DNA from: CAZTDD01 sp964612675
GTDB taxonomy: Bacteria > Hinthialibacterota > Hinthialibacteria > Hinthialibacterales > JAKPRU01
Length of the DNA: 9,380 bases
Direction: 5' to 3'
NCBI GenBank assembly: GCA_964612675.1
Contig: CAZTDD010000178.1
Location: 1-9,380 of the forward strand
This document shows positions 1 through 6,013 of the stretch, one piece after another; position 1 is the first letter of the stretch, and every line of letters starts with the position of its first letter. The notes below the pieces were generated by a model. The model was not told the origin of the DNA, did not search any database, and was given only the letters and a program-made list of their open reading frames with translations. Position numbers and translations under genes: made by a program.

Positions 1-32
1 TTGAATTCATGGACAATCTGCTCGTTGGCCAC
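1..32 (-). CDS. 5' end of an unidentified gene leaving the left edge
   Basis: On the minus strand a GTG codon at 32-30 follows a strong ribosome binding site: GGAGGG, then a 5-base spacer (CTATT), then GTG. The frame stays open for ten codons to the window edge and reads MANEQIVHEF. This is too short to name a product. The gene points the same way as the VCBS protein at 217-1440 but is separated from it by about 180 bases that include a strong hairpin, so it probably has its own promoter. The call rests only on the ribosome binding site and start codon; a chance match is possible. Confidence 0.5.
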   Translation of the reverse strand, partial: MANEQIVHEF

Positions 33-170
33 AATAGCCCTCCTCGGCTGCTGCGTTACGATTCGACGGCGACTCAGGATAGACTCTTTGCAGTCTCTCG
101 ACAAGTAGCCTCTTATACGGCTCTAGTGTGCCTCATCCGGGCACGGTGGTCGACGGAAGTTCCTCCCTGG

Positions 171-193
171 GCGATTCCGCTGCAGCGGAACGC
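171..193 (-). terminator. Strong hairpin downstream of the VCBS gene
   Basis: TTCCGCTGCAGCGGAA at 175-190 is a perfect 16-base palindrome. It extends to GCG (171-173) paired with CGC (191-193) with one bulged A. It lies about 24 bases past the stop codon of the minus-strand VCBS gene, where a terminator is expected. No T-run follows on that strand, so it is not a canonical intrinsic terminator. It may act as an mRNA 3' end stabiliser, or the palindrome may be a protein-binding site. Confidence 0.35.
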
Positions 194-216
194 TCGCGGC
201 GGGAGTCCTTTTTGCG

Positions 217-1440
217 TTACTTTGTGGGGTTTTCGTACCAGATGACACCCAGATTCTCCCGTTCCTCGCAGGTGAGTACATCGAGATCGCCATCTCCGTC
301 TAGATCAATCATCTTAATCAGATCATACTTTGTACCGATAGAACCGCTAATCTCATGCGCCTTCCAGTCTCGATCCACGACAGATTCCTTGTATTCCATC
401 CACATCACGCCGGATTTTTGCTCTGCGTGTTCACAGGAGAAGACGATGTCAATTTTGCCGTCCAGATTGACATCCTCAGCACGAACGGCTTTTCCCGTGC
501 CGGTTCCTTCCGGTAGCTGGATTATGAACTCCTGCCATCCCGGCGGATTGCTGCCCATGTGATGGAGGTACATCAGCTCGTATCCGCGAATCGCCGTAAG
601 GACGTCGATCAGTCCGTCCCGGTCGAGGTCGACCAGATCGAGGAACATGACCTCTTTATCGCCTGGTCCGATACGGTGTTCATTCCAAGGTGTCGAAGCG
701 GCGACATCGGGACCGGGATTCTCCAGCCACAGACAGCCGCGATTGTCTCCTTTTCGGTCCGAGGCGACGATGTCGAGATTGCCGTCTTCGTCCATGTCAT
801 ATGCCACGAGAGACATGATCCAGCCGGCTTCATACAGTGGATGCCACTCCCAATCGGCGAGATTGCGCGGTTCGGGAGGACATTCGAGCCAGCCGATCTG
901 TGCGCCGGTTCCTTTCGCCGAAAGAACGAGATCGACACCGTTGCGACCGTCGATCTGAAGCGGCAGACAAAACATCCACGAAGCGGAACCTTCGAGAGCG
1001 GGGATGGCCTCGGTGCTCCATTTGGAAGAATCCAGATAGTCCCTTGTTTTTTTCGGCGCCCAATGGACCCAGACCGTTTTGACTTTTCCTTCACAGCTGC
1101 TCACCACGTCCACGGAGCCGTCGTTGTCCAGGTCAACGAAGACGGCATCTTCGGGCGAGCCGACTTCTCCGACAGTGACGGCGGGCCATCTCTGACTCGC
1201 CTTCTGAGGACCGGGATTGAGATAGACGCGGATTTGGCCGCCTTCTTCCCACCCGGTGACGATATCCTTGAGACCGTCGCCGTTGACGTCCGCCAGCCGG
1301 ACGCCGTCGGCGCCGCGTGAGGAGTTGTCGATGGTATGGCGGGACCAAGGGGCCTGTTGTGCCGCGGATGCCCCGAAACATGCGAAAAACATGAAAAGCG
1401 CTACTAGAGAGACAAGCGCCATGGGCAGACTTTGTCGCAT
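217..1440 (-). CDS. Secreted VCBS/FG-GAP seven-repeat beta-propeller protein
   Basis: The predicted 407-residue protein starts with a hydrophobic signal peptide; cleavage is likely near residue 27 (GASAA-QQ). A Cys at 21 makes a lipoprotein conceivable, but the lipobox is poor. Seven calcium-binding Asp-rich motifs of the VCBS/FG-GAP type are visible, starting at residues 51, 103, 162, 215, 271, 323 and 379, for example DVNGDGLKDI and DLDGDGDLDV. The spacing of 52-59 residues fits a seven-bladed beta-propeller. The third motif (QIDGRNGVDL) has lost most of the calcium ligands. The start was placed at 1440 rather than the in-frame ATG at 1464 because GGAGGAG lies 7 bases upstream of it. Such proteins are exported and often bind carbohydrate or other surface ligands. 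No catalytic domain is attached, so the ligand is unknown. Confidence 0.85.
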   Translation of the reverse strand: MRQSLPMALVSLVALFMFFACFGASAAQQAPWSRHTIDNSSRGADGVRLADVNGDGLKDIVTGWEEGGQIRVYLNPGPQKASQRWPAVTVGEVGSPEDAVFVDLDNDGSVDVVSSCEGKVKTVWVHWAPKKTRDYLDSSKWSTEAIPALEGSASWMFCLPLQIDGRNGVDLVLSAKGTGAQIGWLECPPEPRNLADWEWHPLYEAGWIMSLVAYDMDEDGNLDIVASDRKGDNRGCLWLENPGPDVAASTPWNEHRIGPGDKEVMFLDLVDLDRDGLIDVLTAIRGYELMYLHHMGSNPPGWQEFIIQLPEGTGTGKAVRAEDVNLDGKIDIVFSCEHAEQKSGVMWMEYKESVVDRDWKAHEISGSIGTKYDLIKMIDLDGDGDLDVLTCEERENLGVIWYENPTK

Positions 1441-1464
1441 GATTATTCTCCTCCAGTTGATCAA

Positions 1465-1547
1465 AATGAACCTCGCCGCCGAGGAAGAGTCAAGATGAAA
1501 GTGGCACTGAAGAACCTCGTGGTTAACAGCCCAGAATGAGGTTCATT
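1465..1547 (-). promoter_or_regulatory. Possible promoter/operator of the VCBS gene
   Basis: The 139-base gap between the VCBS gene and the 173-residue gene holds a minus-strand TTGACT (1493-1488), a 17-base spacer and a weak -10, TTCATT (1470-1465). The -10 lies inside one arm of a 10-base inverted repeat: AATGAACCTC at 1465-1474 and GAGGTTCATT at 1538-1547. A third GAACCTC occurs at 1512-1518. The arrangement would suit a regulator binding over the promoter. The -10 matches the consensus at only three of six positions, so this is tentative. Confidence 0.25.
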
Positions 1548-1579
1548 GGCATTTTTGGATGGGGTCGGAAACAGCATGC

Positions 1580-2101
1580 TTACAGATTCGTTTGCTGGTC
1601 GGCCAAGACTTTTCTGTTCAGAGCTTGATCGCTCACCAGTTTTCTGCATCGGTGCAAAAGATCGCGCGCTCGCTCGTACATCTGAACGTCGTTTCTCACG
1701 TTATCGGATTCCAGGATCTTCGTTAGCAAATCAACCGCTGCTTGATACTCGCGATTTGGAATTAGTTCAGATTCCACTCTGTTGAAGTATGTATATACGA
1801 CTTCTTTTGGGGCGAACTTAACAATTTCTGTAATGGAATCGGAGGACGGCATCTTCTGTCCTTGAGCCCTTCGTACGTCCATGAGGCTCTCTTCCAGGAA
1901 ACCGATTAGACTGTCCCAGTCGTCAAAGGAGCGATGAAGCCGCTCGAATCCGTGAACCGACACGGCCTTTTCGACGGTAGCCTTCGACGATGGACTTACG
2001 TTCCATTCCTCGTACGGTGGTCGAAGAAGAAGGATGTCTTCGTCACGTTTTACATAGGCCCAACCATCCTCCAATGCAGTCGCAAGAATCTCAATCATCA
2101 T
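1580..2101 (-). CDS. Uncharacterised 173-residue protein, possible partner of the ART-like protein
   Basis: I do not recognise this family. The protein is soluble, with no signal peptide or membrane segment. An N-terminal alpha/beta-looking part (residues 1-70) contains GWAYVKRDEDILLLRPPY, and a helical C-terminal part (about 85-173) is rich in charged residues. Its start overlaps the end of the preceding gene by 11 bases (2091-2101), which indicates translational coupling. The ribosome binding site GGAAGAGG lies inside the upstream gene; the second ATG at 2098 is better spaced from it than the first at 2101. The tight overlap suggests a functional pair with the ART-like protein, for example an immunity protein or a co-effector, but nothing in the sequence proves this. 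Base composition is A+T-rich compared with the flanking genes. Confidence 0.7.
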   Translation of the reverse strand: MMIEILATALEDGWAYVKRDEDILLLRPPYEEWNVSPSSKATVEKAVSVHGFERLHRSFDDWDSLIGFLEESLMDVRRAQGQKMPSSDSITEIVKFAPKEVVYTYFNRVESELIPNREYQAAVDLLTKILESDNVRNDVQMYERARDLLHRCRKLVSDQALNRKVLADQQTNL

Positions 2102-2678
2102 CCACCTCTTCCAATCTGATCCCGTAGCGATCCAGATGTCGCAGAATCATGGCGAATGTATCTGCTCGAAACCTGTTTGAATTACTCAGCTTACCCCTAA
2201 ACTCTTCGAAAGCATAGCCCCAAAGTTCTTGGCACTCTGTTTTCCTCAATCGTACAGACTCTACTTGTTCCGGGGTGAGATCACCTACGAATATTGCTTC
2301 CACATAGTCTCCTCCTGCAAAGAGAATTGCCGGCCACCGATCTTCGGGAGTCGCGGGTACGTCTGCAGAATGTCTCAATGCTGCGAGGTATTGACGATGA
2401 CTGTGCGGCGCTACATCCTCTCGAATGGCTTCATCGTCAACTCGCTGTCCTTCCCGCACATAAGACTTGAGACTATCGGATTTCAAGTACGCGAGTCGCT
2501 CACGGTTAGAACACGCTGAATCCTTCAGGGTCACACAGTGATCTCCGAATTGCATCGCACCCATTCCACCGATATTCAGCGCACCATATCTGAATTTCTT
2601 GCCGTCCTCGAAATGATCGTCGAATGCGACACGTCGTTCATAACAGTCTCCTAATTTTTCCCGAAGAATTTGGTCCAC
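2091..2678 (-). CDS. ADP-ribosyltransferase-like (DUF3626-like) protein, C-terminal frame
   Basis: The frame encodes 195 residues from a GTG at 2678. Features reminiscent of DUF3626, a family with an ADP-ribosyltransferase-like fold, are YGALN (residues 31-35), an FG-D-C-V-LKD stretch (44-53), SDSLKSYV (67-74) and DYVEAIFVGDLTPEQVESV (124-142), where the family has a conserved Tyr-x-Glu-Ala segment. This likeness is from memory of the family pattern, not from a search. The GTG start has only a poor purine stretch two bases upstream. The frame is also open upstream of it for roughly 25 codons and overlaps the 94-residue frame by 41 bases. This part may therefore be the continuation of that protein after a frameshift. 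The stop overlaps the start of the 173-residue gene. Confidence 0.6.
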   Translation of the reverse strand: MDQILREKLGDCYERRVAFDDHFEDGKKFRYGALNIGGMGAMQFGDHCVTLKDSACSNRERLAYLKSDSLKSYVREGQRVDDEAIREDVAPHSHRQYLAALRHSADVPATPEDRWPAILFAGGDYVEAIFVGDLTPEQVESVRLRKTECQELWGYAFEEFRGKLSNSNRFRADTFAMILRHLDRYGIRLEEVDDD

Positions 2679-2922
2679 TGTCTTCTTTGGACCTATCGGC
2701 CTTGTCTTCAGCCCACTCGTGAATGTTCTGATGTTTTCCGAATGTCAAGAAACTGTTAAGGACAGTCTGTCGCATGTTGACGGAAACACGCCCGCTTTGG
2801 AGTACTCGATCGGCAAACTTCTCTATTGTCTGCCGTACCTCCTTCTCCAAAGAGTCCAGCAAGTCATCAAAACGTTTTCGTACAGCGTCAGCGTTTTTCG
2901 ATGCTGTCGTAAATAGATCCAT
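2638..2922 (-). CDS. Small helical protein, probable N-terminal part of a split ART-like gene
   Basis: The 94-residue product is acidic/basic helical at its N terminus (residues 8-42, coiled-coil-like). It then has a compact segment, VNMRQTVLNSFLTFGKHQNI (48-67), followed by HEWAEDKA. The last 13 residues look random (SGPNSSGKIRRLL), as if read in the wrong frame. The start at 2922 is supported by GAGGGAG (2935-2929) six bases upstream. The frame also runs open further upstream to 3210, but that stretch is the MITE and is not believed to be coding. The 41-base overlap with the 195-residue frame, which lies in the +1 phase, together with the natural join of the two sequences, suggests one gene of about 275 codons split by a single-base change or read by +1 frameshifting. 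Confidence 0.6.
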   Translation of the reverse strand: MDLFTTASKNADAVRKRFDDLLDSLEKEVRQTIEKFADRVLQSGRVSVNMRQTVLNSFLTFGKHQNIHEWAEDKADRSKEDSGPNSSGKIRRLL

Positions 2923-2983
2923 ATCATTCTCCCTCATGTATTGACGGCGTCGCAAAAAGTCGGCGGGATGCGGGAAGTGAGGT

Positions 2984-3046
2984 GTCAACCCCCTCTGTAT
3001 CTCCATCCTTTGTGAGTGCGTAATCGTCAACCCCCTCTGTATCTCC
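2984..3046 (+). repeat. Direct repeat inside the MITE
   Basis: The sequence TCAACCCCCTCTGTATCTCC occurs at 2985-3004 and again at 3027-3046, a 42-base period; the match is 21 bases if the preceding G is included. A related inverted version (GGAGGTTAGGAGGGGGTTGA) lies at 3111-3130. The pattern suggests a composite element built from two related repeat units. Confidence 0.85.
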
Positions 3047-3063
3047 CCCAATCTTTGGGGGAG
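3043..3063. repeat. G/C-rich hairpin 1 in the MITE
   Basis: CTCCCCCAA (3043-3051) pairs perfectly with TTGGGGGAG (3055-3063) across a 3-base loop. Such pyrimidine/purine hairpins are common in dispersed non-coding repeat families of environmental bacteria. Confidence 0.8.
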
Positions 3064-3092
3064 AAAACAACCAAGCTGCATCCACTTCTTTT

Positions 3093-3115
3093 CCTCCCCC
3101 GAAGATCGGGGGAGG
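3093..3115. repeat. G/C-rich hairpin 2 in the MITE
   Basis: CCTCCCCCGA (3093-3102) pairs perfectly with TCGGGGGAGG (3106-3115) across a 3-base AGA loop. The core is related to hairpin 1. It is adjacent to the inner boundary of the right terminal repeat. Confidence 0.8.
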
Positions 3116-3206
3116 TTAGGAGGGGGTTGAAATCCGTATCCCGGACTTTTTGCGACGGCCTCATGTATGCGCAGAGAGAACGTGGTATTGAGCTGCCCTT
3201 TCATTC

Positions 3207-4115
3207 TCAATCGGATTCCAACAGGCCGTTCACTTTCATCCAGTCGATGCAGCGGGCGGGCCAGGTGGACAAGACGGGATCGTCGGGTGCCAGGCCGAAA
3301 CCGTGCTTTCCCTCTTGATAGATATGCATTTCAGCGGGGACTCCCGCTTTCCGGAGAGCGAGGTAGAACAATACGCTATTCTCCGGAGGAACGCCGGTGT
3401 CGCCGTTCGCGTGCATTAAGAATGTCGGCGGAGTGTTCTTCGTCACCTGGTTTTCATTGGAGAGGCTCTGAACCAGCTCGGGATCGGGTTCTTCACCGAG
3501 CAGGTTTTTCCTGGAACCTTTGTGTGTGTATTCGGTTGTGAAGGAAATGACCGGATAGATGAGGACCATGAAATCCGGTCGGGACGAGACCCGCTCGATG
3601 GGATCTTCTGCATCTGTGTCTCCGTTGTCGAAATGAGTTCCGACTGTGGATGCGAGATGGCCTCCGGCGGAGAACCCGAGGATACCGATACGATCCGGAT
3701 CGACATTCCATTCTTTTGCCCGTGCTCTCACCATGCGAAGGGCCCGTTGACCGTCCTGAATCGGACATGGGTATTTGTATTTGGGTGCGCGGCGATATTT
3801 GACGATGAATCCGCTGACACCGTGTTCATTGAGCCAATCAGCGACCTGGTGCCCCTCGTGGTCCATCGCGAGTCCCCAGTAGCCGCCGCCCGGACAGATG
3901 ACAACCGCGGTACCATTTGCCTTGTCGGGAGGTGCGAGACGGATTGTGAGTGTGGGAATGTCGTCTTCTTCTGTTCCAAGCGCCCCGGGTGCGCCATCCG
4001 GCCACAGAGGGATTTCCTGCGGTTCGGACGACTTAGCCGAAACGGATGGATTGAAAATAGAAAGCCCGATTGCCATGCACAGAGTTCCTGTCATCATCAT
4101 TGCAGATTTCCACAT
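3207..4115 (-). CDS. Secreted alpha/beta hydrolase (acetyl-xylan-esterase-like)
   Basis: The 302-residue protein has a signal peptide with probable cleavage after residue 27 (PSVSA-KS). The mature part is a complete alpha/beta-hydrolase domain. It shows an oxyanion-hole region CPGGGY (74-79), a nucleophile elbow GFSAGG with Ser149, an acid at Asp239 (HANGDTGVP) and a histidine at His271 (GKHGFGL). The sequence resembles the BD-FAE/acetyl-xylan-esterase-like group that deacylates plant or algal polysaccharides; the exact substrate cannot be read from the sequence. The start at 4115 is supported by AGGTGA eight bases upstream. It lies 128 bases downstream of the Tat-signal protein gene, on the same strand, and may be transcribed with it or from its own weak promoter. 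Confidence 0.85.
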   Translation of the reverse strand: MWKSAMMMTGTLCMAIGLSIFNPSVSAKSSEPQEIPLWPDGAPGALGTEEDDIPTLTIRLAPPDKANGTAVVICPGGGYWGLAMDHEGHQVADWLNEHGVSGFIVKYRRAPKYKYPCPIQDGQRALRMVRARAKEWNVDPDRIGILGFSAGGHLASTVGTHFDNGDTDAEDPIERVSSRPDFMVLIYPVISFTTEYTHKGSRKNLLGEEPDPELVQSLSNENQVTKNTPPTFLMHANGDTGVPPENSVLFYLALRKAGVPAEMHIYQEGKHGFGLAPDDPVLSTWPARCIDWMKVNGLLESD

Positions 4116-4181
4116 CGGTCAATTCACCTTTTTCCGAGATATTGTGTTTTTAGTTTAGAGCTGGCGAGACATTGACCGCAA
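4116..4181 (-). promoter_or_regulatory. Hydrolase leader: inverted repeat and possible promoter
   Basis: An 8-base inverted repeat, CGGTCAAT (4116-4123) and ATTGACCG (4171-4178), spans the leader. The inner arm sits between the Shine-Dalgarno sequence and the start codon of the hydrolase. A weak minus-strand promoter is also possible: TTGCGG (4181-4176), an 18-base spacer and TAAACT (4157-4152). If that promoter is used, the distal arm would overlap its -35 box rather than lie in the mRNA. An RNA hairpin would then need transcripts coming from the upstream gene. Confidence 0.25.
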
Positions 4182-4243
4182 TTGTTCATGGCTAGTGCGG
4201 GGTTCATAGGGCTTGTTTTACGTACTTGAGTTGGGAGACTGGC

Positions 4244-5101
4244 TCACGCCCCGTATTTCCGAGTCAGGTCCGCGTCCTGCTTGATCTCGTTGGGTCTGTC
4301 TTTCTGGAAGATGCCGACACAGACAGGATCGCCCCGCTTGATATTACGAAACGCGAAGTCGAAGGCTTCTTCGGGCTCGTTTCGCCCGGCCGCGAGAATT
4401 TTGAATGCGATGGTGGGTTTTTCGAGTTCTCGAATTGTTTTGACGGCTTCTTCCCGGTCTTCCGGTAGATATTCTTCGCTGCGGTCTGTGAGGTTATAGA
4501 AACACTGCATATAGAAATCGACCGGCCACTCCTCGTCTTGGATGATCCGCAGGACGTCCGGACGATGGGAGCCTACTCCCGCAAGTAATCCTCTGGCTTT
4601 GATCATGTCGATCCACGGACGCGCCTCTTTCAACTTTCCGTTTTTGAACAAGCGATCGATGTGAGCACCCTGGATATACATGGCGCGGCCGCCGTACGAC
4701 TTCACCTCGTTGATATTCCGGGACATTGATGCGAATTCGGGTGCGCTTTGCGCGATCCAATACGGAACACGGCCGTCCTCATTCCAGTATTCCTGGAGTA
4801 ACCGCATGACGTGCTTATCCGCCCGGCCCAGGAAGGCGTTCACCCCTTCGTCCGCCGCTTCGTTCAGGGTTTGTTTGATACGGGCAGAAGAATACCAATC
4901 GCGCATTTGTTGTCCGATGTCGCCTGGTTGGTGGGCGTGGCCCGAGAACGGATTGCCGCCAATGATAAATCGGGAGACATCGATATCCCCGATTTTGATC
5001 ATCGGCATCTTTACCTTGGCGCATGCCGGTGAGGCCGCTGCCATTGCAGCCGCTACGGTTGAACTCACCAGGAACTTCCGGCGATCGATTTCCTGTCGCA
5101 T
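4244..5101 (-). CDS. Tat-exported aldo/keto-reductase-like TIM-barrel protein
   Basis: The 285-residue protein begins with a twin-arginine signal (DRRKFLVSS at 6-14, then an Ala-rich hydrophobic stretch and an ASPACA site near residue 28). It continues as MIKIGDIDVSRFIIGGNPFSG (34-54), the usual first strand of aldo/keto-reductase-like barrels. The helix-strand pattern continues to KPTIAFKILAAGR (228-240). The region where reductases carry the catalytic Asp and Tyr reads EGVNAFLGRADKH (85-97), so both appear missing. A reductase reaction is therefore unsafe to assume. The family occurs in Planctomycetota-like genomes without a known role. GGAGGG lies four bases before the ATG. It is divergent from cysE. 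Confidence 0.75.
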   Translation of the reverse strand: MRQEIDRRKFLVSSTVAAAMAAASPACAKVKMPMIKIGDIDVSRFIIGGNPFSGHAHQPGDIGQQMRDWYSSARIKQTLNEAADEGVNAFLGRADKHVMRLLQEYWNEDGRVPYWIAQSAPEFASMSRNINEVKSYGGRAMYIQGAHIDRLFKNGKLKEARPWIDMIKARGLLAGVGSHRPDVLRIIQDEEWPVDFYMQCFYNLTDRSEEYLPEDREEAVKTIRELEKPTIAFKILAAGRNEPEEAFDFAFRNIKRGDPVCVGIFQKDRPNEIKQDADLTRKYGA

Positions 5102-5124
5102 GGGACCCTCCGCCTGACGTGGTG

Positions 5125-5139
5125 CGTTTACTATAAACG
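5125..5139 (-). promoter_or_regulatory. Palindrome with possible promoter for the Tat-signal gene
   Basis: CGTTTA (5125-5130) and TAAACG (5134-5139) form a perfect 6-base inverted repeat around CTA. On the minus strand it contains TATAGT (5135-5130), a reasonable -10 box about 29 bases before the start codon. A poor -35 (TTCAGC, 5158-5153) sits 17 bases upstream. The palindrome over the -10 could be an operator or simply a consequence of the A+T-rich box. Confidence 0.3.
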
Positions 5140-5227
5140 GTTGATCGGAGAGGCTGAACCCTTCGACCGGGACATCGCGGCGTGATTGGCGAACAGATCG
5201 AAATCCTAACCCGGCTCTCGTGAATAC

Positions 5228-5251
5228 TTGACAAAATTGCTACACTATAGC
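5228..5251 (+). promoter_or_regulatory. Possible cysE promoter
   Basis: A consensus TTGACA lies at 5228-5233, followed by TGC-TACACT at 5238-5246, an extended -10-like pattern, and TATAG at 5246-5250. The TTGACA is only 7-12 bases from these -10 candidates, too close for a standard sigma-70 promoter, so the -35 match may be accidental. The site is 52-75 bases before the cysE start. No riboswitch-like structure was found in the leader. Confidence 0.3.
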
Positions 5252-5302
5252 AGACCTACTTGATTTTCATTACGATTCCGTTAACCGGTCGGCGAGGTCA
5301 CT

Positions 5303-6013
5303 ATGTTTCGAAATATCGCCAGCGATTTCCGAGCGGCACTCGATAACGATCCTGCAGCTCGCGGGTTCTGGGGGGCTACGGAGATTCTGTTCACGTACTC
5401 CGGCTTCCACGCGATGATCGCGTATCGTTTCGCTCACACTGTCCAGAGATTACACATTCCTTTCGTGCCACGCCTGATATCTCAGATTGCCCGATTCATC
5501 ACCGGCATTGAGATTCATCCCGGTGCACAGATCGGTAAGAGTTTCTTTATCGATCATGGAATGGGTGTGGTGATCGGCGAGACGACGATTGTGGGAGACG
5601 GCTGTGTACTTTTCCAAGGGGTGACTCTCGGGGGAACGGGGAAAGAGACGGGCAAACGACATCCCACGCTGGGAGATAATGTGTTGGTTTCGGCGGGAGC
5701 GAAAGTTCTCGGAAACATCACGATCGGAGACAACTGCCGCATTGGCGCCCAGGCGGTTGTGCTCAAGAACGTGCCCCCGAATTGTACCGTGGTCGGCGTT
5801 CCCGGACGAATCGTGATTCGCGACGGTGTGAAAGTCCAGAAAGGCGTCGATCTCAATCACGGCGACTTGCCCGACCCTATCGCGGAACGGTTGGCCTTGC
5901 TCCAGAGAGAAATCGATTGCATCCACGAACATCTTCAGTGTCACGAAGCGCGTCACTGCGAGCTGTTCGAACTCGCTTCCAAGGGGGAATTCGGTTCCCA
6001 CCGTGAAGAATGA
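5303..6013 (+). CDS. cysE: Serine O-acetyltransferase
   Basis: The 236-residue cytosolic enzyme transfers acetyl from acetyl-CoA to L-serine, giving O-acetylserine for cysteine synthesis. An N-terminal helical part (1-65) precedes a left-handed beta-helix of hexapeptide repeats (about 66-170). Hallmarks are GIEIHPGAQIG (68-78), FFIDHGMGVVIGET (81-94) with the catalytic His85, and FQGVTLGGTGKETGKRHP (104-121). GVPGRIV (165-171) ends the helix. Glu70 stands where E. coli CysE has the catalytic Asp, which is normal for the shorter GIEIHPGA class. A tail of about 65 residues after the helix contains a charged helical segment and three Cys. GGCGAGG lies five bases before the ATG. No cysK is adjacent. 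The gene overlaps the next one by 11 bases, which suggests an operon. Confidence 0.95.
   Translation: MFRNIASDFRAALDNDPAARGFWGATEILFTYSGFHAMIAYRFAHTVQRLHIPFVPRLISQIARFITGIEIHPGAQIGKSFFIDHGMGVVIGETTIVGDGCVLFQGVTLGGTGKETGKRHPTLGDNVLVSAGAKVLGNITIGDNCRIGAQAVVLKNVPPNCTVVGVPGRIVIRDGVKVQKGVDLNHGDLPDPIAERLALLQREIDCIHEHLQCHEARHCELFELASKGEFGSHREE

Larger units (their letters stand above)
2942..3159. mobile_element. MITE-like element of about 218 bp with terminal inverted repeats and flanking direct repeat
   Basis: The ends carry a perfect 14-base inverted repeat: CGTCGCAAAAAGTC at 2948-2961 and GACTTTTTGCGACG at 3144-3157. The similarity continues inward imperfectly for about 50 bases, through GGGAT, CGG and TCAACCCCCTC. 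A 9-base direct repeat, CTCATGTAT, flanks the element (2933-2941 and 3160-3168), which is consistent with a target-site duplication. There is no transposase frame, so the element would be non-autonomous. It separates the hydrolase gene from the cassette gene at 2922. Removing it and one direct repeat leaves only about 57 bases between them, so they may once have formed one transcription unit. Confidence 0.75.

Noticed and set aside
9..245. Plus-strand open frame of 78 codons at the left edge
   Set aside because: There is no ribosome binding site. It crosses the hairpin at 171-193 and runs into the VCBS gene 3' end; the minus strand has a better-supported start at 32.
559..1320. Plus-strand open frame of 253 codons
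   Set aside because: It is antisense to the VCBS gene and arises from the regular Asp-rich codons on the other strand.
1441..1464. Upstream ATG at 1464 as VCBS start
   Set aside because: It would include the GGAGGAG site in the coding region, and the start at 1440 gives a normal signal peptide.
2984..3130. CRISPR array
   Set aside because: There are only two direct copies with a 42-base period and no regular spacers; they belong to the MITE.
2923..3210. N-terminal extension of the 94-residue frame to an ATG at 3210
   Set aside because: This stretch is the MITE with its hairpins and direct repeat; the encoded peptide contains repeated EIQRGLT units that are translated repeat DNA. A good ribosome binding site supports the start at 2922.
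3016..3318. Plus-strand open frame through the MITE
   Set aside because: It is repeat DNA followed by the antisense of the hydrolase 3' end, with no ribosome binding site.
3522..4175. Plus-strand open frame of 217 codons
   Set aside because: It is antisense to the hydrolase gene, which has a signal peptide and complete catalytic triad.
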